Origin: Pterois miles
Taxonomy: Eukaryota; Chordata; Actinopteri; Perciformes; Scorpaenidae
NCBI GenBank assembly: GCA_947000775.1
Contig: CAMQGK010000634.1
Span: 19,271,001 to 19,335,000, forward strand
DNA length: 64,000 bases
Direction of reading: 5' to 3'
Below the pieces are notes generated by a model. It searched no databases. It saw only the letters and a program-made list of their open reading frames with translations, and had not been told where the DNA came from. Within the stretch, counting starts at the first letter, position 1, and every line of letters begins with the position of its first letter. Position numbers and translations under genes: made by a program. Positions 23,429 to 34,717 of the stretch are shown piece after piece.

Positions 23429-26400
23429 CCGCAGTATGTTGAGGTCTGTGTGGGCCTCATTTGCGGGTTTGAAATTGGGTGCCACAAACCCCAACGTGAA
23501 GATACAACAGCGGATAAATGTTCCACAGTTACCGGCTTTAACCATTCAGAGCCGAGGGATCCGCCAGGGTGAGCTTCTCTGCAAACGTTACGATTTTAGC
23601 CACAAGAGCTAACGTTAGCTAGCATGTTAACGTGTATACACAGACATCTGCGCTTATTTCATCTTATTAAGATCTGCATACAACATGCTCCTCAAACGAA
23701 GTACTGCTTCGCCTTATCGGTAATTCAACAACAAATAAAAAATGACATTAATATCATTAAATGGCTGTTTGGTCGAAGCCATGGGGCATTGAGGCAGTCT
23801 GTCCTCTTCACATGTTTTCATTTGGTGTGTTGTGAACCCAGAAATTATTGAAATACACTCACACTTTTATTATATTCCTCCGACTCATGACTTTAAATGT
23901 TCTTAAATGTGTGGTTTATGTAACATTAGCTTTTATATCTGTTATATATAGTACAGTTATAGGATATAACGTTTAATAAAGCAACAAAAAAAGTAGGCTT
24001 AAGAAGAAGAAGAAGAAGAAGATCTACCTTTATTAGTCCCACAATGGGGAAATTCAATTTACACTCTGTTAAACTCATACATGGTACATGCAGACCTGAA
24101 ACACACACACATGCATTAATGGAGAGATGTCAGAGTGAGGGGGCTGCTCCTGACAAGCGCCCCGAGCTGTTGGGGGTTTGGTGTCTTGCTCAGGGGCACC
24201 TCTCCAGCAACCAGTTCACACTCAGTTTTTTGTTCTATGTCGGGACTTGAACCGGTGACCCTCCGGTTCCCAAGCCAACTCCCTACAGACTGAGCTACTG
24301 CCGCCCCCCTTAGCTGAATTATATGCATTGGCTGTAATTGTAACTAATGATTTTATCACTTGGCACTATATTAGTTTTAAACGTCTTTCAAAGATTAACA
24401 AAATAGTAAAGAGAAATGTGTGTATTTCTTTTTCTGATCAAACATCATACAATGTCTGTTTTACAGTGGTGGAGAGGCAGGAAGGTAAAACAACTACGGT
24501 GAGTAAAACCAGGCTGTAATGTGAAACTGATAATGATGCTTTGGTTGTTAGATATACAGTATATACTAATCCCTTTATCTGTTTTATTTGTGATGTGTAC
24601 ATACAGTGTTTTGACGTGTGAAGCAGTGTTAAAAAAAAACAACAACAACATTAATTGCGGCATATTAATGAATTCTAAACTAATGATGTGCAGAAACACA
24701 CACTTGTGTAGAGGAAACTCAGCTGCTTTGTTGTAGTATGGATGTTTAAAAGTATAATAATAATAATTTTTCTAAAAACAATATATGTATTGATACAAAA
24801 ATAATCCCTCTTAAACATCATTTATGCCCCACTAGAAGTGTGTGGTGTCTTTTTCTACAGAGACCCTGCAACCCTCTGCCTGGATTGTCTCTTTTCTTCT
24901 TATTGTGCTGTGTTTGGGATGTTTCTGGGTGTCATGAAATAGCCTTTGGGCCACACATTGCTGTGTGTAACCCCCAGCCAATAACTATGTGCAGGGTGTG
25001 CAACCTGTTCTTATTCCCAGGTCATCAAATACAACAGCTGTCACGCCCCTCGGTGTCTGATAGCGGGACATCTTTTAGCGTCTATGACACAAAGCGTCAG
25101 TATTTGACAACCAGCTGGCTGTTACATTGCTGTGTGTAAAGTTTTTCCTCTGCTCTTCGTCTCTCTTTTCTGCTGTGTGCAGAGTGACCTGACATTTCAA
25201 AGGTGTCATCTTAGGGTCAAGATTACATCATTGCAAAACAGAGCACAGAAACATAAGTTTCACCTTGTTTTGACACCTTGTTCTGTCAGAGGCAGCAAAG
25301 ACAGCTCCTTTAACCTGCATTGGCATGCCTCTACAACCAACAGTAATATTGACTAATGGGAGAAAGGGTCGCATGATTTAAAGAATAAAATAAAAATGAA
25401 GACATTTACATATTCAGTCAACCAACCATAACATTATTACACTAACTGTCAGATTGAGGGACAAATACTAGAAGTTCCAGCCGGACCACAGCCTCCAAAT
25501 CCCACAGCCAAGTGTCCTATCTACAGATGGAACCTGCAGCACAAATACAACTACACGGTAAGTGCGTCCACCGGCAGGTGATGATAAACTTATCTCATGC
25601 ATTATGGAAATTTTATGAGCTATTTATTACGTCTGGTATTCTGTCTAATTTTTTTTTGTTTGTTTCTTCTCCTCCAGGATGTCCTGTTGCTCAGTCAGTT
25701 CATCCGGTCAGATGGAGGGATGTTGCCAAGGAAAATCACTGGTCTCTGTCCAGAGGAGCATCGCAAGATTGCGATCTGTGTTCAGATGGCTCATAGAGCA
25801 GGTCAGTGTTACTGCCTGCCCCTCGTTTGTGTAGTTCAATCTTCGTCCACCCCAAAATCAAATTACCCTCTCATTCATTGTCTGTTTGACACAAAGAACA
25901 GTAAGTCACAAATTTAAAATGATTGCAAGACTTCAGATACAATTTAGTGCTGTAGGTGTGCTAATAAAGGCATATACAGACTTATTTATTGAATCTGACA
26001 CTGCCAGTATGAGGAAAGTTTGTACCATTTTAGCCAAAATACCAAATATTTATAGATAACTGAACATTTGTCTATGTCTCTGTGTATGTTGTCTGTTATG
26101 ATGCTGGACATAATTTAATAATTTCAGGGCTGCCTTCCTCACGTGAGAATGAATGATAAATGACTTAAGTGCCTAATAAATTCTCGTTTTTGTTTTAATT
26201 GACACAGGCAATAGGTATTTTTGGACTGGAGGACCTTTTTCATAGTTCTAAGAACCTGACTGTTTATTTTGTCTGCACCGCAAGAGCTAGGAACGTCATA
26301 GATCTTAGAATGGATGTTTTGAGAGACTTTTATAGCTTCTGCTTCAGAGTAGGTACTCCCAGCACATTGGGAAACATGACAAGTGTATGGTGATTGGTCG

Positions 26401-27272
26401 GAACTCATTAACAGATGTAGCATCGCTGTTTTTCAAAATCTGTTAGCTGTGTAAACAGCAGACAAAACAAAACAAGCTCATAACGGCAAAAAAATGGAAG
26501 AAAACACGGACATATGGACAGACGGTGAAATCCAGAAGTTAACTCGTTTTTGAGCACACACTGACTGAGAGTTGCTGCCCAGTGAGCTAACTCAGTAGCA
26601 CAAAGGCTCACCCAGTATCGTTAGCACACAGGCTAACCCAGTTGTACAAAGCACACCCACTGACCTGAAGAATGATAGCTGATTCAAACTAAAATCGCAA
26701 AGGATACTTTCATGACTACTGTTTTCCTCTCAGGGAGTTCCCAAATCTGTTTTGACAGACGCCTAATAAGGCTGGTAAAATGCTAATGAGTTTGTTCAGC
26801 TGTGCTAGTTCCTTGTTGGATATTGTGAATCTTAATATGTAGCATCAATAGAATCCACCAAAATCTTATCTGTCGTACCTTTTTGGACCTGCTTTACTGA
26901 TGACTGGCTGTTAAGTACATGGAGGTGACATTTGTTTTGGTTTTCAGGGCTGCTCCCTGACCACAAACCCAAACTTCCAGAGGGCCACGTCCCAAAAAGG
27001 CCCAAGCCACAACTTAACAGGTAATGTATACATGTTAGTCTGCTTATATGCGTGTTTCTCACTATTATGTAATTATCAGCACCAGTCTCAGTGCAACTGA
27101 AACCAGCAACAATTTTCTATTGTACAGATACCTGACTCGCTGGTCCATTGACTCTGTGAAACCCATATATAAACCCGGACTAAAGTGGTGCAAGAGGCGC
27201 ATGGCTGTTGGCCACCCATTTCTCAAGGACAATGTGCGTTACGGTGTCAAGCCCCTTAATATAAAACACTGA
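23421..27272 (+). CDS. mrps18a: Mitochondrial ribosomal protein S18a (mL66), 6 coding exons
   Basis: Exons: 23421-23568, 24467-24498, 25453-25557, 25678-25801, 26948-27020, 27128-27272; all introns are GT-AG and phases join to a 627-nt frame, 208 aa (human is about 196). It is a bS18-family protein of the mitochondrial ribosome; the S18a paralogue sits in the large subunit (mL66) according to structural work. Residues 1-49 are rich in Arg/Ser and lack acids, as in a matrix-targeting presequence. The family core runs from about 50 to 136: CPIYRWNL at 81-88, KYNYTDVLLLSQFI at 91-104, and MLPRKITGLCPEEH at 110-123. Cys81, Cys119 and Cys129 could bind metal, but this is inference. The C-terminal part (LNRYLTRW, then KPLNIKH) matches vertebrate MRPS18A and not S18b or S18c. 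The start at 23421 is the first ATG after the promoter palindrome. Intron 1 holds a reversed SINE. Confidence 0.95.
24001..24310 (-). mobile_element. tRNA-derived SINE, copy 1 (mrps18a intron 1)
   Basis: On the minus strand it starts GGGGCGGCAGTAGCTCAG (A-box region), has B box GGTTCAAGTCC, a body of about 200 bp, then the tail 'tttccccattgtgggac', 'taataaagg' and (TTC)n. It is about 85% or more alike by eye to the copy at 50637-50977 but lacks a 30-nt segment there. It is not a tRNA gene, because the tRNA fold is lost after the B box. Confidence 0.85.
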
Positions 27273-27619
27273 AGGACAGAAAGCCTGACGAGTCGGTGCA
27301 GCAACCGGACGAGAGTGGGTGGGCCCTTTTTTTTTTTTTGAGGACATACTTTCAAATGGATTGACTTTTGTCACACTGCCCTGGGAAAAGACCTAAAAGC
27401 TTTATCCATCTGTATTTATTCTACTCTTTTGTTTATTAAGCTGCGTCACCCTTTTTATGAAGCCCCACCCAGAACCATTTATTCCATCACTGCTGGTTTT
27501 CAACAAGCCCTTGAAGTGAACTCACTGACAACTTAATGCGAGCAGCAAGTGGGTCAGTGTCACAGTTTCAAAGTAGGTGGTATATTTACTGTGTATACTC
27601 AAGGCAACCTAGCTGTACA

Positions 27620-27625
27620 AATAAA
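27620..27625 (+). terminator. mrps18a: mrps18a poly(A) signal AATAAA
   Basis: AATAAA lies about 350 nt after the stop and is followed at once by a GT-rich stretch ('atgtgtgtgtttattctg'), the usual downstream element. It would give a 3' UTR of roughly 370 nt. Confidence 0.75.
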
Positions 27626-27745
27626 AATGTGTGTGTTTATTCTGCCTCTCAACACGTGTTTACTGTATAGGCATAGCTTTTGTGCATGAGAATTGAACGA
27701 AAAGCTTGTGGACACAAATTTCATGACTGTACCTCTTTAGTTTGA

Positions 27746-27751
27746 TTTATT
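27746..27751 (-). terminator. rsph9: rsph9 poly(A) signal AATAAA (minus strand)
   Basis: 'tttatt' on the + strand reads AATAAA on the minus strand, about 120 nt past the rsph9 stop. It is the first such hexamer downstream. Cleavage would fall near 27725. Confidence 0.7.
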
Positions 27752-27869
27752 TCAAGATAAAACCAACCAAAAGTCCTGGAATATGTTACATAGAATACAA
27801 TTTGAGGGTTGATAACAATGCACACAAAGAATTTGTAACTTAAAGTAGGTGCAAATTGAATTATACTTT

Positions 27870-30800
27870 TTATAGCATGAAGGGGAGGTCCAAATTCTTG
27901 GTCCCATCACCGATATACATGTATCCATGCTGTGGCGTCATTGGCACGTGGTAGAAGTTTAGGCCGAGCCACAACAGGCTACGAAGCACACACACTTGGC
28001 CGGCACGTTCAAGCTGAAGACTCCATGATCCTACACACAGACAAAAAGGCTTGCTGTAAAAACTTCATATTAAAGCTGCAGTGGGTAGAATTGGAGCAAA
28101 TATAATGAAAATTTACATTTTTATAACAGTCACTATAACCTGACAGTAGTGCATGAGACAGGTAATTTGAAAAAAATCATGTTCCTCCATGTCCTCCAGC
28201 ACACAGACCAATGTAATGCCATTTTTCACGTCAAATGTTTTCAGAAACATCTTGTAGTTGCTGTTTAGCGAAAGGTTGTGACCTGACAGCCATGTTGCGA
28301 TCAGTTGAGGGAATACCAAGCACTGCCCACCAGCCGGAGCAAACTTTCTCATTTTACAGCTAAACAGTAACTACAAGATGTTTCTGAAAACATTTGAGGA
28401 GAGAAATGGGCATTACAATAACAGAATATTGATTCATATTTGATCAGCGCTGCCTAGTTTGACCATTTGATCAGAGTTTGCGAGTGATTGATAGCTGCCT
28501 CCGACGACAGAACAGCCAATAGGAACGCTCTGAAATGACCTGTGATTGGCTGAAGTCTCCTGTCATGGCCTAGATTTTTTTAAAAGCCTCAAAACAGAGC
28601 CATGAGGAGGTGCAGAAGTCTAGTTTTCTCTCAGAACACTTCAGTTACAATATGCTGAAACGTTATTAGAATGTTTGCCCAGTGATGCCAAAAATATTCT
28701 GTCTTCTGTAGGATACATCATCAGGCTGAGCAGAATTGAAATAGAGAGAAATACATTAGTCTTTAGAAATCAGTCCAAAACGATGATACTTGCTAGAGGC
28801 AGTGAAGGGAAAACAGTTGTGTTTTTGATGTCTACAGTTAAACCTGTTTCTCAATATTTTGGGTGTGACCACAAACCTAAGTCCCAGGGAACTGAGAACA
28901 AGAGCTGGATCTGTTACTATGTAAACAGAAAAGCCCTGCGATTAATGTCTTTTACACGAAAGGGTGATGATTCCAGATGAAATTAGACAGTTGTTTCACC
29001 ACTTTTTTCTTCGAACTTATCCAACAAAGTCTGATTCAGCTAGAAGTAAAAACCATGTTTGGCATCCAGGGCCTAACTGTACTGCTGCTGCAGGTGGAGA
29101 AACCTAAAGCCATAAATCAGGAGCTGGGAACAGCTTACAGGACTGTTGTTGAAAAGTGGGAGAGCCGAACGTAGGGTCTCAGAGGAAAGCACCTGTCTTT
29201 TGGTGGAAAAACATCATACCACATTTTTTTCCCCAGAGTCTGTTTTAAAAAAATGTGAAGTCATTCTCCTTTTCAGCGAACGCATGCGATCTGCCATTGA
29301 GACGGCTGCAGAGAGCGTGGCTTCAGACAGCTGTGTGGTGTCTGCTGCAGCGATGACGCTGCTGACATCCGCATCAACTCAAAGAACACAAACATATACA
29401 CATGTGGAAGCCCTCCTAATAAATCAGACAGCTGTTGCGTGTTTGGTCATGGCCATTACACGTTTTTTCTTTTTCTTTTACACACATCCACTAATGTTCA
29501 TTATGGCCTAGAGTACAGCCAGCTAAGCAATTAACTTCAAAGCTTGTTAAACACGACTAAATTCACATTCTTTTCACAGCATCCATGTTTGCTTATTGTT
29601 TGCCTCCTGGGTTTGATTTTTCCAACATGTGCAGTACTGCTTAACAGCTTAAATGTCCGTGCTTCCCACCAGGATTTGAGTACAAAAACCTGAAAGACTC
29701 ATCATCATCATTTCAGGCTTTCAACTACACAAAAAATAAAGGGAATACAGAATAAACAGGCTAGGTAGTTTCTGTAAATGCATTGTCATACTGCACATAA
29801 ATTAAGATTTGTGTGCTCTGCAAAGTAGCAATTTGCCTAAATTAGCTTGCATTATTACTGGTTTTGTTTTAATTTGATTTCCACCAGATGTGAGCTGTCC
29901 CATTAATCATTTAACATCAGTTTGGTTTCAGATGGTCCTCTTCCCATGTCCTGGTTTCTGCCCTGTTTGTTTTTGTTTTTTTTAATGAGAGGATAATTCT
30001 CTGTAATTTTCCTGAGAAGAACTCCCACAGTAGGTGGGCCCTGAATCCAGATCCAAGAGCCCAGATATGTCTTATCCAACAGTAGTCATCTCGTTCATCA
30101 GACCACTATATGCAAAAGTTCTTCCAACATATTCCCAGAAAATCCATCTTGGCAGGTAGGTTGACATCAGAAGTTTTATGAATCTGTTCAGTTAGTTTAA
30201 CCTTCTTTAACAGACTGTTTTACTGTTAAAATGATTCAACTGTTTTCACTTGGAAGAGACCCCTCTTGAATTTCAGTTGGTTGAATCACCACAGTGATTT
30301 GTGCTAAGCTTTCACCTCATTTAGTTGTTATGTAGCATGGCACTAAATGAGATAAACCTCATAACCTACCGTAAAGGCCTCAAGAGCACTGCTCATAATA
30401 GCTGCGTAATAATGAGTCCAGATCATAGGATGATCTTTTTCTGCACTGGCTTGCTAGACTGTAGTTTTCTTAAAGGAACAGTGTGTAACGTTTTGGAGGC
30501 TCTATCAGCAGAAATGGAATATGATAGTCATAACTATGTTTTCATTAGTGTATAGTCACCTGAAACTAAGAATTGTGTTTTTGTTGACTCAGAACAAGCC
30601 CTTCATATCTACATAGAGAGCAGGTCCTCTTCACAGAATCTACCATGTTGCACCATCATGCTTCTACAGTAGCCCAGAACGGAAAAACCAAACACTGGCT
30701 CTAGAGAGTACGTTACTCAAAGGTAGTTCTCCGACATGCTTGTGAAACTAACGTAGCATGAGCCGCAAACTGCAAAACCGTGGTTTCACCAGCTGCCGTC

Positions 30801-32496
30801 TGACTTCCCTTGCTACTAAAGTAATGTTATTATGGACCTCTGAGCGAGACGAGTGGTGTTACTACAGTTTCACACTTTGCAGCTCACATTACTGCAGTCT
30901 TGGAAGGGGAAGAGTTAGTGGGGTACTCAGTTGGTTGCAATCTGCAACCATACTGCAAGATGCGGTCAAATCCTAAACACTGTCCCTTTAACAAAAGAAA
31001 TCTCGTTCATCATAAAATAAAACCGGGCTTGCTTAAGATGTGTTCATGTACTTCAATAATTCGTAAGATATGATATTTGTGTGTGATGTACCGTTAATGT
31101 GTGGAATAGACTTAATTCTGTGGTTTCACCTTTAGGAATGTCATCACTCAGTACATCCAGGAAGTCGATAGCCGGGTTCAATTCACCCATTTCCAGGATG
31201 GATTTCTTCTTCAGATTCTTTGGTTCGCTGAAGTGAAGGTAGTTGTCCAGCTTCCCAGCTTCTGAGTGAGACAGACCTGACGAACAATGCACATCAGCAA
31301 GCAATTAACATAGAATAGCGGCAACTGTGATGCAATTTTATAGTGGAATGATGTAAAAGTATACATAGTCATCATGCATATCTGCTTGCAAGTTGACCGA
31401 ATCATTTTGAAAGGCGTGTGAGAAACATTTTTAATATTTTACACCTCAGGGTCATTCACATGCAGCAGCAAATATTAATGCTCAGCAGTGAGACACAGGC
31501 ATGCACCCACCATTGGTCGAGTGATGTATATTTACCGGCAAAGCTGCGGTTGATCTGGACAAGGCCTTGCGGACTCTTGACGAAGGCGCCACGCGGTACC
31601 ACAGACACTTCCTCATCAATCTGATGAACTGTCACTGCCAGCCTGCTCTCCTCATTGACTTTGGTCTGAAACCAAGAACAGTCCATCTCTCAGTTGGAAT
31701 TTCATGGCTGCACAGAATCAGCATTGATATCAGCCAGAAAAAATAAATCAATGATCTGTTGGCAAAGGTAGGACATTCTGCAGTTTCATCTCTCTTTGTG
31801 TGTTTAGTTTTGGTCCCACATCCATCCTTGTTTGGACTTAAGTTGTAATTCTTCTGTGATGTGCTAATATATTTTTATCTGGATAACAGTAGATGCATGA
31901 ATTTATATTTAGAAATACCTGCAGGATAATTTACCTTTCTCTGATGCGGTACTACTGACCAATATATCACTTTGAGTTTCATCTGACAGTTCAATGTATA
32001 TATGTTCACACTATTGATCATACCACCACTTCTTCCTCCTTCTCTCCTTGTCTGCGGATCTCAACATGCTCATACACATGTGAGGGGTCTCCCATGAAGC
32101 GACGCTTTGCAGCTTTGGACACATCCTCAATCATGGTGTCTGTGGCAGACGGGAGCAGGAACCAGTCCATGCAGTTGAAGCTGGAGATACACCAACAGGT
32201 AGGCCCACGGTGATTTCACAGTTATGTGCAGAAGCTACAATCAAACGATCACGGCTAAGCTTGTTTTACCTGTACAAATTCTTTTTATCCTGCAGCTCAT
32301 CTTCTCCTCTCCCCTGCGCGATAAAATAATCCTCCTTTAATCCCAGTATTTTCCCCCAAAACATGACTCGATGGAACTTGTAGTTTTTCTTCAGTATCAC
32401 CAGAGAGGTCTGCAGAGCGGTTCTTTGCTCAACGTTTAAAGTACATCCGCTACCGGCGACGAGTTCCAGAGAGTAGTACAGCGAGTTTGAGTCCAT
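27870..32496 (-). CDS. rsph9: Radial spoke head protein 9 homologue, 5 coding exons
   Basis: Exons (5' to 3'): 32496-32270, 32180-32024, 31665-31536, 31276-31130, 28030-27870; all GT-AG, joining to 822 nt, 273 aa (human about 276). RSPH9 is part of the radial-spoke head of 9+2 motile cilia and flagella, where it helps set the waveform; human loss causes primary ciliary dyskinesia. Family landmarks: MDSNSLYYSLELVAGSG at the N-terminus, FWGKILGLKEDYFIAQG at about 46-62, FMGDPSHVYEH in exon 2, VVPRGAFVKSPQG and INRSFAG in exon 3, FLDVLSDDIPKG closing exon 4, and GYMYIGDGTKNLDLPFML at the end. Exon 4 to exon 5 crosses a 3.1-kb intron full of repeats; the split Gly codon (G|GA) fits. It is convergent with mrps18a. 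Two RFX X-boxes lie upstream. The start is the only in-frame ATG giving the conserved N-terminus. Confidence 0.96.
28070..28640. repeat. Dispersed repeat R2, copy A (rsph9 intron 4)
   Basis: It starts TTAAAGCTGCAGTGGGTAGA and contains 'gacagtagtgcatgagacag', 'tttgatcagcgctgcctagt' and 'agtgattgatagctgcc'. Four other copies are at 34718-35204, 37130-37562, 51827-52200 and 54880-55190. Parts of the element read as inverted copies of each other, as in a foldback MITE. Confidence 0.75.
28641..30469. other. rsph9 intron 4, no repeat or exon recognised
   Basis: Open frames of 101 and 121 codons (28675-28980 and 29146-29511) lie on the strand opposite to rsph9 but show no domain. There is no evidence of a nested gene. 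Confidence 0.45.
30470..30991. mobile_element. 522-bp non-autonomous DNA transposon with terminal inverted repeats
   Basis: The left end TTAAAGGAACAGTGTGTAAC and the right end, reverse-complemented (TTAAAGGGACAGTGTTTAGG), match at 16 of 20 positions. Inside, 'gtgtgaaac/gtttcacac' type palindromes recur. The superfamily is uncertain; TTAA at both tips would allow a piggyBac-like target site but the ends lack the usual CCC. A decayed relative sits at about 55612-55770. Confidence 0.75.
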
Positions 32497-32497
32497 T

Positions 32498-32700
32498 GTT
32501 TATGTAGTACACGACTTTATATCGTAGATATTAGTTACCTTAATGTTATCTGGCGTTTTCAATGAGCTACTTGCTAGCTAACGTAACAGCTAACTAAAGC
32601 CTTCCGGTCCGAACGCTAGTTTGGTTGCTAGTGACAACAAACCTTGTTTCGCTGGTTGTCATAGCAACGCGGAAATTTTTGTTTTTTTCATTCCCCGTTT
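32498..32700 (-). promoter_or_regulatory. rsph9: rsph9 promoter with two RFX X-box motifs
   Basis: GTTGTCATAGCAAC at 32655-32668 fits the RFX consensus GTTGYCATRGCAAC at every position. A second pair of half sites, GTTGCTAGTGACAAC, is at 32624-32638. They lie about 130 and 160 bp before the start codon. RFX2/3 with FOXJ1 drive motile-cilia genes, so this fits the role of rsph9. A forkhead-like TTGTTTAT is at about 32497-32504, in the 5' leader. Confidence 0.8.
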
Positions 32701-32879
32701 ATTGCAAATAACTTTATTTTTAGTGTAAAATAAAACATTTATGACTTTTTTTCTTTCATCATTTCGACTGTGTTTGCAGTGTTTATACAAACTAAAGCGT
32801 GCACGTGTCTGGTCTGTGCGTGCAAGAAGACGCAGTACCCAGGAGAGCAGATGGACTACATTAATATTAGACTAATATT

Positions 32880-32881
32880 GC

Positions 32882-32913
<32 letters not shown>

Positions 32914-33360
32914 GTCATCCTCCTGGATGTTATTATTGCAGTAGAAGCAATAATAGCAGAAATAATACTAGAAGTAGAAATATCATTAACATGACTACTA
33001 ATTATAGCAGCAGTGGAAGTGATAAAATAATAATAATAATAATAATAGTAGTAGTAGTAATAATTTGTAAAGATTACATTACGAACTGAACCGAAAACTG
33101 TGACCCCAAACTGTGATATGAACCGAACAGTGAATTTTATGAACCGTCCCACCCCTAGTAGACACAATATAGCAGAAATAATAGAAATATTATTAACACT
33201 ATGAATAATAATAGCAGCAGCATTGGATATGATAAATATTAATATGCAGTAAAAATTCATATCTTAAAATGGATTTCCAAATTCTTCGTCTTAATACTAC
33301 TGCTACTACTACTACTACTACTACTAATAATAATAATAATAATAATAAATTGTGACTTTC
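32880..33360. repeat. Trinucleotide repeats (TTA/TAA, TAC) and a MITE end
   Basis: (TTA)n at 32885-32913, (TAA)n plus (TAG)n at 33025-33065 and (TAC)n(TAA)n at 33297-33350. Between them, 33061-33162 ends '..gaaccgtcccacccctagta', the tip of a known kind of fish hAT-like MITE. Long Tyr runs in open frames here are artefacts. Confidence 0.8.
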
Positions 33361-34710
33361 CTCTTTCTTACAGCCAGAAAGTCACATTTTTAAGTTCTAA
33401 TGAGTTTGATGCACTGTAAGCTCTGTGCTCAGGCTTTCAGCCCTCTTTCTCTTTCTCCCGTGAAGCCCTAACACAGACATTATGGTCTGGGAGTTTGGTG
33501 TATGGCAGTTTAGACTGAACCGTCTGGAAGACAGAATCATGTTAAGCTCCTTGCACATCTGGCAGGATGCATGCTTAGATCCCTCTAACATGTGGCACAT
33601 GGGAATAGGAGTAAATAGTGCTCTGAAATCATGTCAGGGTGCATTTCTTATGTACTCACCATATTGTGTGTCATTGTCTGCATATTAGGGAAGAGAAACA
33701 GCATGACAGCATGTTGGTGTTAACCTGAATAGGTACATGAGTAATTACAGATGACATTGTAGAGGTAAATTTGTCAAGTCCTCAAGGTAACTTACTGCCT
33801 CGTGACATGAACTCTCAGCACACGGCGGGCTGTCTTCCTCTCGGCTTACTAGGATTTAGAGCCGGATACTGATTTGAGAGCAGACACAGTATGTGTGCAC
33901 GTCGTTTTAGGGTTGAGGCTATGGAGGTCAGCTGGCCGCAATTGAAATAGCTGAAACATAATATAGCATGGGAGAGCAGCAAGGAGATCGGTAGTCACTG
34001 TGTGCTGTGTGATTTTTGTCATTGTGTTGAATATTAGCGATAGGTCGTTTTATGTGTATTTCACGGTCGGTCAATATATATTTCAGCTCATCAGTCAGCT
34101 GTCTACCAATCTGACCTTTTATGATTGTTATTTAAGACCGATCCACTCTCATGATCATCCACTAGTCTTGCAGCATTTGACCGAAACGTTTCCATCTTCC
34201 ATTTGTTCCAGCTTCTTGATCATAAGTTGATTTGTTCTTATTGAAACTGTGCTCATAGTGGTGATCCTGATCTCAGTGGTGTATACTGTATATACAGGCA
34301 GACTGAGCAGTGCTGAAATCACCGGTTCCTCAGCAGCTGATGGAGCCAATCCTGTTTAAAAGACACTAAACGAACATCGGTTGTTTCGTTTATCCTGGCT
34401 CAGATCCAGCAGTCTCAGCTGGCATACGCGGTGTGAAGCTGGCTTAAGTTACACTTAGAAAAACATGATTGGACACTGCGCAACAAATGATTTTGGACAG
34501 TCTTCCAGGTTTGTGCTAATCCTGTGGTGGGTGATCCTATTTTGGTCCCTCACCTTACTTAGCAATATTGGCTTCTACTGTATTAATTTGTTTCTTCTTT
34601 TAGATGCAAGAAAACAGAATAACCACAATAAAAAGTAGGGCTGTGTTCTCATTCATGCTGGATTCCATAAAATTACTGTCTATGGTATTTTTTCTATTTA
34701 TAATTACCTC
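33361..34710. other. Intergenic, nothing recognised
   Basis: No supported exon between rsph9 and the repeat at 34718. Confidence 0.5.
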
Positions 34711-34717
34711 TCTACAA

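Noticed and set aside
24240..24305. Possible tRNA genes here, at 20870-20945 and at 50910-50975
   Set aside because: A and B boxes are present but the cloverleaf is not complete, and each is followed by a SINE body or tail. The B box plus shared tail shows they are SINE heads.
24116..24328. Matching 70- and 111-codon minus-strand frames here and at 50709-51044
   Set aside because: The proteins resemble each other only because both are translations of the same SINE.
28675..29511. Possible nested gene in rsph9 intron 4 on the opposite strand
   Set aside because: Two frames of 101 and 121 codons, but no known domain, no joinable splice sites with a conserved product, and A/T-tract residues.
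31053..31129. Read-through of rsph9 exon 4 into intron sequence
   Set aside because: The open frame runs on past the IPKG end, but the donor GTGAAA at 31129 and the matching split glycine with exon 5 show the exon ends at 31130.
32770..33260. Frames with poly-Tyr runs
   Set aside because: They come from (TTA)n and (TAA)n trinucleotide repeats.
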